A stretch of DNA of 64,000 bases from Meandrina meandrites. Its lineage: Eukaryota; Cnidaria; Anthozoa; Scleractinia; Meandrinidae. How positions within the stretch are numbered: the stretch's first letter is position 1; every line of letters starts with the position of its first letter. Both the position numbers and the translations under genes were made by a program. Location of the stretch: positions 19,894,493 through 19,958,492 of the forward strand of contig OY855908.1 of assembly GCA_963693305.1 (NCBI GenBank), in the 5' to 3' direction. Below are positions 56,990 to 64,000 of this stretch, piece after piece. The notes below the pieces were generated by a model. It was not told the origin of the DNA. It saw only the letters and a program-made list of their open reading frames with translations, and ran no database searches.

Positions 56990-58287
56990 AAATTTCAGGG
57001 TCCCAAAGGGGGGTGGGGGGGGGGGGGGGGGTCCCCGGAGCCTTGGAGCCCTCGATATTTTTGCCGTGGTACTCGGAGCGCGATCATTTTTCCGCCTGGA
57101 GCCCCGATCATTTCTAGAGCTGCACAGCCCGGAGCCTTGAAAGTTTTTCTGTTGATCCGGGTGCCCAAAAATTAAAATCCAACCATTTTTAGTAGCCAGT
57201 TCTGGCAGTCATCATTGCTTTTGTTTGGCGGCTGCTAGTGAATGGAATCTAGAGAGGAGAAAGTGCAACAGATAATAGAAACATGCATTCTTTTTTTTCC
57301 ATTTGTCGGGTGTGTAACGCAATTATCGCATTCTGATTGTGCTTCTTCGTTTCCTGAAGTCAAGCTGGTTATTCAAATATTTAGTTTCAAGTTTTTTTTT
57401 TAATAAAATAAATCAAAAATTAAAAAGTGTTGACAGGTCTACACGACTGCCGCTGTTCTCAACTGTAGTTTCTTTGCCTTAAGAGTTTGGATCTCATGAG
57501 AATGTCCTTGAGCGATTTTTCCTTTTTTTGTATGAGATAATGGGAGGCTCTTTATATATCTCACTCAGTAAAGGCTGGTTTTGCATTAAATGTAATTTGT
57601 TCATTAAGACTTTCTTTAAATTAGGCACTGCTGCGTGGTATTGTGTACCAAAAAGAAGAATTTTATTGTGCGTTCTCTTTTGTCGGAGAGCCGACTTTCT
57701 CTCTCCGAATTTCACTTCTCAGAAGACTTTATTAACCAGAGTATCTGGATAACCTCTGATGTGTTGGCGTGATCTGAGTGCCTTAATGTTTTCTTCAAAG
57801 GTTTTTTTGGAAGAGTTAGTTCGAAGCAACCTAAGTGCTTTGCCTTTGATGAAGTATTTACTGACCCCTGCTCGGTGGCAGGAAGAGGAATGCATGAACT
57901 GAAATGTTTCTGCCAGCTTTTATTAAGTTCGCACGTATTAAGTTCGTTCGCCTTTGTAAACGCAAGTATCTAAGAAAATGGTTTCTTTGTCTGATATTTC
58001 AAGAATGGCCACTTGACCATTGTTTTCCCGCCATTAATCAGATTAATTATGTTTACGGTTTAGAAAGATGAAAAAATGCCGAATTCTGTTTAAATTCAGT
58101 TTATTCCCTGACTTCATTTTGGGTGAAAACTGGGACTACAGTCTACTAGTCAACAGTGGAGCCCGGAGCCTTAAAGTAGCTGCAATGGAGCCCTGGAGCC
58201 CCGAGTTTCTGGCCTAGGAACCCTGGAGGCCCGCTTTTTTAGGCCCGGAGCCCTGGAGCCCTAAGCCCCTTTGGGACCCTGAAATTT
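56990..58287. mobile_element. 1.3-kb element with ~20-bp inverted ends enclosing a Penelope-like remnant
   Basis: Ends AAATTTCAGGGTCCCAAAGG (56990) and the complement CCTTTGGGACCCTGAAATTT (to 58287). Inside both ends are many GGAGCC/GAGCCC repeats (57035-57140 and 58155-58265). The middle carries a broken Penelope-like coding fragment, so either the fragment was captured or two elements are nested. Confidence 0.6.
57440..57920 (-). pseudogene. Penelope-like retroelement fragment (broken)
   Basis: Minus-strand translation gives HSSSCHRAGVSKYFIKGKAL, ALRLLRTNSSKKTFEENIKA, an in-frame TGA near 57723, then FGTQYHAAVPNLKKVLMNK and EPPIISYKK. A frameshift near 57500 follows, after which SLKDILMRSK is read in another frame. 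I recognise this as the region between reverse transcriptase and GIY-YIG endonuclease of Penelope-like elements. Stop and frameshift mean it is dead. No GIY-YIG domain was found downstream. Confidence 0.7.
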
Positions 58288-60860
58288 ACCACCAAGGCTA
58301 GTTTACTCAAATTATTCTCAAATCTCTGCCACCTTCGTGCTGTTTTCACTTGGGCATTCTTTCATCTTTGCTGCTTTGGGAGTTCGTTCATGAAAAAATA
58401 GCCATTAATTGATGAACTCGTTTGAAAACTTTATAGTTAAATATCCAACGATCCTTTCAGTCCTTTTCAGAACATTCTTAAATTATTTGTTTGGCAACGA
58501 TCTTTCGGAATGCCCCTCTCTTCAAATAACCTCCCACCCTCAAGTAGGCACGTCAAGAGAGGATAAGGTCGATCTCATCCTCTCTTGGGTATGCTTAATC
58601 TCCCAAATGAAACGTTTCTTGATGCCCTAAAACAAGAAGAATTTGTCTCGCGTCTTTCTCTGTGTGAAAATATCTCCCTTACTAGTGATAGTGAAGGAAT
58701 TAATTTGGCAGCTGAACAATTTGCTAAAATTATTAATGATGATTGTTTACGCTCTCCTAGATTAGCTCAAACAAAAAAAGATTTCCAAGAAACATAAAAA
58801 ATAGTTCGATACAGATTTGTGTGTCTCGAAGAAAACAATTAAGTTTGCTTTCTAATGAATTTGAAAGACAAAGGACTGTTCTTAGCTGCGGAAATGATTA
58901 AGTGCGATGCTTTCGAATTTCGAAGTTGCCTAAAATTTGCCAATAAAACTAATCGTAGAGAGTCGATCTCATCATCCGTTTAGTATGACCTATTTTGAAC
59001 CAAATGAAAAGAAATTCAGGAAATCAATTCGTGATCTTTCTTTCAGACTAATGACACTGAAACGCGGAGAAGTTAGGTATGCCGCATACCATAGGTCCGC
59101 AACGCGTACATGTGTCTACGCGTACCTGTGAACGTTATGCAATAGTCGGGGCAGCGATTTGAGTGTAATTTCAAGAAGTTTAAAGAAGAGATAGACGAAA
59201 GAAAATTATTTTTGGAACACCACAAAATGTTTTCATCTTTTCAGCGTATACTGCTGCTCATACATGTACTTCATTATGTAAAACAGTCGTCTCAAAAAGA
59301 CCTTTGATTTCTTACTGTTTACCCGGCTAGAGCTGAACTCCATTTGCACTCTGCAGTCATGATAACGAATTTTACCCTCAGCTGTTTTCTTGCGGATTAA
59401 TAATAATTTCCACGTGAACTGAACCATCCAAGTGAAGCAAATTGTTTCATCTTCTGTAATAAACTCAAACTTTAATAGCAATCAGTAACTCTAACTCATT
59501 ACACACGAACACAAACAAGCAGTTCGCCATCTTTCCCTCGTGGTTCCTTCTCCATCTTTCCTTCATTAAAGTGCCTCGATGTCAAGTTCTGGTAACTTCC
59601 ATTCTAGTTATTACATATTCTACTCATACGAAAAGTCCCAAACAACTACAGAAGTTATGTGAAATGAGAAAAAGAAGTGCAATGGTTTTGGCTTTGGCGG
59701 AAGAATGTCTCGAGCTTCTCCGTGCGATAACGAGGTAGCTGCAACAGGGATTACTTGACACCCTTACCAAGTGCAAGCTAGTGTTATTTATCGTTCCAAA
59801 AACTGGGTCAACAACATTTTTCCCACTTTTTCGTCCACCAGCAGTATTTTGAGCCTTTTTAGTGCACTTAAATCTCTTGCCTCTCTTTTCATATTATGAA
59901 AGGGTTGATAAAGGCGAGTGACGAACAAAATGATGAGAAAACACCGTGTGTGACATTTGACTGTTGATAAGTTGCAGTCGAAATTATGCAAACTTTGGGC
60001 AAATTCCCACGTGCGTGACGCGTGAAGCCAGACAACAATCCAATCAACATCGAGATTTGAATCGAGTCGCCGTTTGAACATTTAAATTTTTACTTCAAGA
60101 ATGGATTACTGAGGCAAAGAATGATGTCAAATTTTCATTAATGAATTCATTATTTCACCCTTGATAGGAACGCTTGAGCTGTTTTGACTGTAAAGAATGA
60201 GTTAGTTTTCGGCTTGCCTGATAGCACTAATTGTTCTATTGACGTCAACCTTGATAGGCGTATTTATTCATACTGTATGCTAGTTATCTCGGGTATAAAG
60301 TCTATAAATACGTCACGACATGATTATGACTCTGCAATGGAGTTGAAATTTTGGTTTTGCAATGACAGGGAAAATCTTGTAAAGTCGATAACGTTCTCCA
60401 ATCTGTTTGGCTACTAGACAGCATCAACATTTGCGTGCGGATGCCAACTTTGCCTCGCAAGCGCGCATATACGTCAGCTAAATAGAATGGATTAGCTTCA
60501 GATAGTTCAAGCTCGTTCAGTACAAAGATGAAATAATTGAAGAATTAAAAACGCCAAAAAATGACGTGATATTTGCACTAACCCTAAGGTGGGATTTGGT
60601 TATTTAGATATTCAGTGATACCTTGAGGGATATTTCAGATGTGTTCACCAAATGGATTGAAAACTTGAAAAACCGCTCATTTACAATTTGCCAGTGTGGT
60701 AAGGATAATATGGTGAGCTTTTTACTAGAAGCGGGGTCAGCCACGATTAAATATTTTTGCCTAGAAGAAATTCACAAGAAAGACCTGATTTGAAAATAAG
60801 TTATGATCACCATGTATGATTAAAACAACCAGTGAAAGATTGCTTTATACTTTTGCGGTG
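58288..60860. other. Spacer with unrecognised ORF fragments
   Basis: Plus-strand reading at 58409-58800 shows open frames that would join only through a frameshift near 58580 (DKVDLILS and then MLNLPNETFLDALKQEEFVS). It has protein-like composition but no family I recognise, and is perhaps an old element ORF. The rest holds nothing I can assign. Confidence 0.35.
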
Positions 60861-60872
60861 TTATTTTAAGGT

Positions 60873-61065
60873 GGTGGCAAACGAGGACACATTGTGGCGG
60901 ACACATTGTTGCTCATGATGTTTTCTTGGGCAAGCAAACGGGGAAACATTTGTTGCGGACGCAAAATGTTTCTGAAAGAAATCAGAAACATTTTGTGTCT
61001 CGGACACAAATTTTGTGTCTCGGACACAAATTTTGTGTCCGCAACAAATGTTGCCCGCGCGGGCA
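60873..61065. repeat. Palindromic repeat with CGGACACAAA units
   Basis: TTTTGTGTCTCGGACACAAA occurs twice and part of it a third time; GCAACAAATGTTGC and GCCCGCGCGGGC palindromes lie beside it. It produces overlapping ORFs in four frames, all artefacts. Related to 41056-41190. Confidence 0.55.
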
Positions 61066-62616
61066 ACATGAGAACGCATGCCCGTTTTGTGATAATTTGT
61101 CATCAAATTTTCCTTCAAGAACAAATTTAGATCCGTTTCCGAGGTGGTGGGTTAAAATTCCACACGATAAAGAAGTTTCTGTTACTTTTTTTACAAAGTT
61201 TAGCATAGGTGGATTAAAACTGTAGAATTTAAAATCTGTTAATTACGTAGTTGGAATTACAGTAGGTTCTCTCGCCCTGTGTGCGGATATACTATTAGTT
61301 CGGTGAGAAATAGTCGAGACATTTTATTTCCAATTAATTTTATTTTGATTTAAGTTTTTTTATATATATAATTACTTTAAAGGGACGCGCGGATACCAGG
61401 GAACTGGGTCTACTGTTTGTTCACTTTAATGTGCCTTTAATGTCCATCTCTGAGTCTGGATTCCAGGTCTCTCTCATCCTTCGCAAGCTTTGATCATCTT
61501 TGAACTGGGATGATGTTGCCTACAAGACGTTTATCATTAGTGAATATTAGTTCGTGGTTTTCTTGTCTAAACTTCTTCCTGCAACCAGTAGAGTTTTTAC
61601 ACATGAAATTAAGTTTGTATTTGTTTCAGCCCAAAGTCAAAACTTTGATGATTTTGCAAATCCACCACACCCTGGAATGGAAATAGAATGGCTAACTGAG
61701 CTGAAGCAATGTTCATATTTAAACCTGAGCGGAAGATCAAAAGAGACATGAAGAAGAACAGTAGTAAGTTTAGTTTTTAGAGCTGTTGCGACGCCGAAAG
61801 ACCGAGAAACATGGAGAGAGGGATTAGCAGGCCCCATTTCCTGTTGGGGAAAAGAAAACGAAGATTTCACAGTAACAGTTTTAAGAAGGTCAATCCGCCC
61901 AAACGTATTTGTAACAAATCGAATGATAATTACATACATGAAGGAATATGAGAATGACTACAGGTATAATTGGAGTACCGTCAGCATTAATACTTTCAAT
62001 GATAACAACTTGTGATGCAACAGGACCCATGCAGCAAGTTTTTTAGTGGGGGGGGGGGGGGGGGGGGAGGCTTAAACGTAAAATCGTTATCAGCTTGGGG
62101 GGGGGGGGGGGTGAATCCGGAGGCATGCTGCCCTGCAAAAATTTGGGTTTTAGTTACTCTCACATACCGGAAGGTGGATTTAAAAACCAGACCTGTAGAT
62201 TCACTATCAAATCCAGCTTGGAACACTGTAATATATTCCAAATCAGTACTACTTCCATTAAACTTTACAAACCAGGAATCTGACGATTTTTGCTACACTT
62301 CGGCTTAACGGTGTATGTTAATCAGAATGGAAATTAACAACGACTAAAATTTTAGTGTGAATTAGATTCTTTAAAGATGCCGAAATTACTCTTTCTGTTG
62401 TTGCTGCCTGCTGCAAATTAGTTAGCGATGTCAAAAAGTCATTCTTCATGACTGTTTATCATTGTCAGGTTGCTAAATCTCTGTTGCGTTATTGTTGAGC
62501 AGAATTCTCAGTCTTCGGGCGGTGGAAACTGAATGATCGTTCACCAGATGCACTCTTTACTGGACTTACCAATATGGAATTAATAAACAATCATTGTAGC
62601 TGCAAAGTTCTGTTAC
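61066..62616. other. 3' flank of the PxPE precursor gene
   Basis: Holds two G runs (62047-62067, 62096-62110). A possible second exon of the precursor gene begins after TTTGCAG near 62417 (minus strand, QAATTERVISASLKNL...), phase-compatible but unsupported. A plus-strand reading at 61629-61751 (acceptor TTGTTTCAG, then SQNFDDFANPPHPG) could be an exon of an unseen gene. Confidence 0.3.
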
Positions 62617-62820
62617 CTCAACTCTTTGCCTCCTTCTCCCTTCTGGTGGTTTGTGGTAAGGTGGCGGCGTCTTCCTCTCATCACCAAGGAGTTTATGTTT
62701 CGCTCTTCTTTTCCCTTCTGGCATAGGGTTGAAATTAGCATCACAAGGGGCAATAGATACGAAAAGAACCAAAGCTATAGCGATGAGCAATATCAAGTGT
62801 GAGAGGCGCACACACTCCAT
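62617..62820 (-). CDS. Neuropeptide-like precursor with two P-E-amide peptides (exon 1)
   Basis: 68 codons from ATG at 62820 to a GT donor (GTTGAG|GTAACA) at 62617; the 3' exon is not certain. Residues 1-28 form a signal peptide (LLIAIALVLFVSIAPCDA). Next comes NFNPMPE-G-KRR at 29-39, a linker KHKLLGDERK, then TPPPYHKPPE-G-RRR. Both candidate peptides end Pro-Glu followed by Gly and three basic residues, i.e. amidation plus basic cleavage sites repeated twice with a related core (x-P-E-G-(K/R)-R-R). Such repeated, processed motifs after a signal peptide are the hallmark of neuropeptide precursors. I know no described family ending in PE-amide. It has the same strand and organisation as the two precursors at 50-55 kb, but no sequence similarity beyond the processing pattern. 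Confidence 0.6.
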
Positions 62821-62867
62821 GGCTCTGTGTCGACTCACCGCAGTGCTCCGTGTAATACCTGCTGTCC

Positions 62868-62874
62868 TTTTATA
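62868..62874 (-). promoter_or_regulatory. TATA box of the PxPE precursor gene
   Basis: ATATAAAAGG on the minus strand, 48-54 bases upstream of the ATG; it also supports the ATG at 62820 as start. Confidence 0.55.
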
Positions 62875-64000
62875 TCTTTCTGTAAAATTCCTCGATATTT
62901 ATTATTGGAAGCATAAAAAAAATTTTGTTTGAAACGTTTACGAAACACACAGTGACATCAGTGTGAACTAATGAGCGATAAGTAATGCCGGTTATTGATA
63001 AGACAGCAGTAGTAATAATTAAATAAAACTGCGCGAGTTGCTTTCTCTTGCATCCGGAATATCAAACAGTAACTTGAACAAACACGTGTTAGCCGGCGTA
63101 CTTATTTCGTTAAACTAACAAGATCCAAAGCAAGAAACATTTTTCTCATAATATTGTACTGAACATGCTATATGACTTTCTCCCAAACTATTTGTAGAGG
63201 ATGATATGAGTATGGTTCACAGTATTTTTACATTTCAGTCGCTTTTCTTAATTATTTAATCACCTCAAAAGAAGCCGCTGGTGGGAAAAAAACGTAATGT
63301 ACAGGTTAAGTTCTCGAGCTAAATTAGTTTTAATTGAACTACGAAAACAAATGATAAAAAGGTATAAAATGTGCCAATAATAAAATAGACGTGACAAATG
63401 TAGATTATTTTCGGAAAGAGGTAATCATACTTAATGGAAACACAAACGAACAAGTTGGAACTTCAAAAGGCACCGATAAAATAAAAATGTAACTGCTTAA
63501 AACGTGCACCTATATATTTTTACATATTTTTAGGAATGTCGGTAGAACAACACTACTACCAACTGTCATGGCCGGATATGTTTAAATTTCTTTTGAAAAA
63601 TAATGGATTTAAACTACACAGAGGGAAGATAAAGTGTGAATCAATTAATCGCACATTTTTCCCCGCCCACAACCCCCAAGCCTTTTCTTCCTTCTTCTTT
63701 GTACTAGTTGTCATACTTTCACCGAATTGCTAGAAAGCAAATTTGTTGCTATTTTTCTCCCGATTCCTTTAACTTTTATTTTTCTATTACATTTTTTCGC
63801 GGCCTATTTTTCAACTCAAAGTGTTGTAAGCTAACACGCAAAGAAACCCTAAAATCGAACCTGGTGAATGATAAGAGTGTAAGCGAAACTTACAGGGATT
63901 TTAGAACATTCTTTTCACACATTTTTCCTGCTTCACCTGACAGAATGTCCCAGTCACGATGTTCAAAGCTAAGGAAACATTGAATGCTGTTCTTCCTTTT
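62875..64000. other. Right-end spacer
   Basis: AT-rich with no assigned gene. A plus-strand stretch after TATTTTTAG at 63532 (MSVEQHYYQLSWPDMFKFLL) could be an exon continuing outside the window, but only composition supports it. Confidence 0.3.

Noticed and set aside
59233..59481. Minus ORF with FTWKLLLIRKKTAEG, similar to a stretch at 52022-52085
   Set aside because: The shared nucleotide block changes mostly at codon positions 1 and 2, so it looks like a diverged repeat and not a conserved exon.
60861..61225. Several overlapping ORFs of 67-99 aa
   Set aside because: They overlap in four frames over a palindromic repeat with CGGACACAAA units; no splice or family support.

Overview
The window reads as animal nuclear DNA, most likely from an anthozoan cnidarian such as a stony coral. 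It is AT-rich, genes are broken into short exons with GT..AG introns, and introns and spacers are packed with short inverted-repeat DNA transposons, tRNA-derived SINEs, a Penelope-like fragment and microsatellites. I saw no bacterial-type operon, CRISPR array, rRNA gene or intact virus. Exons were joined by hand from splice sites, reading phase and family similarity, so exon edges are predictions. The species call is inference.

Region 1 (about 0.8-25 kb). A 19-exon minus-strand gene (20030 to 814, 677 aa) encodes a CCDC177-like coiled-coil protein. Head to head with it, 240 bp away, a plus-strand two-exon gene (20271-24998) encodes a 71-aa LYR protein resembling the human MIEF1 microprotein. 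The only intron of the LYR gene holds a 3.7-kb fold-back transposon flanked by an 8-bp target duplication that overlaps the splice donor. Introns of the CCDC177-like gene hold at least seven inverted-repeat elements and three SINEs.

Region 2 (25.7-45.1 kb). Two divergently transcribed paralogues of a CNBD2-like protein with two cyclic-nucleotide-binding folds lie head to head: copy A on minus (30271 to 25771, 500 aa) and copy B on plus (31578 to 45086, 480 aa). Most internal exon lengths are identical, but one intron position is unique to each copy. The 6.3-kb intron 6 of copy B contains a complete intronless class A GPCR gene (37992-39053) on the same strand.

Region 3 (46-64 kb). This part has small secreted-protein genes: a two-exon His/Gln/Glu-rich secreted protein (46474-46957), and three minus-strand genes with a TATA box, a signal peptide and dibasic/amidation sites like neuropeptide precursors. 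Two of the three (50731 and 54920) sit in an approximately 2.3-kb segmental duplication and differ, in exon 1, only inside the predicted mature peptide. The third (62820) encodes two related Pro-Glu-Gly-basic peptides. The rest is repeat-rich spacer in which I recognise no further gene.

The strongest points are the neuropeptide-like precursors, the fold-back element in the LYR intron, and the intron differences between the two CNBD2-like copies. Nothing in the sequence shows that the different gene families here act in one pathway.
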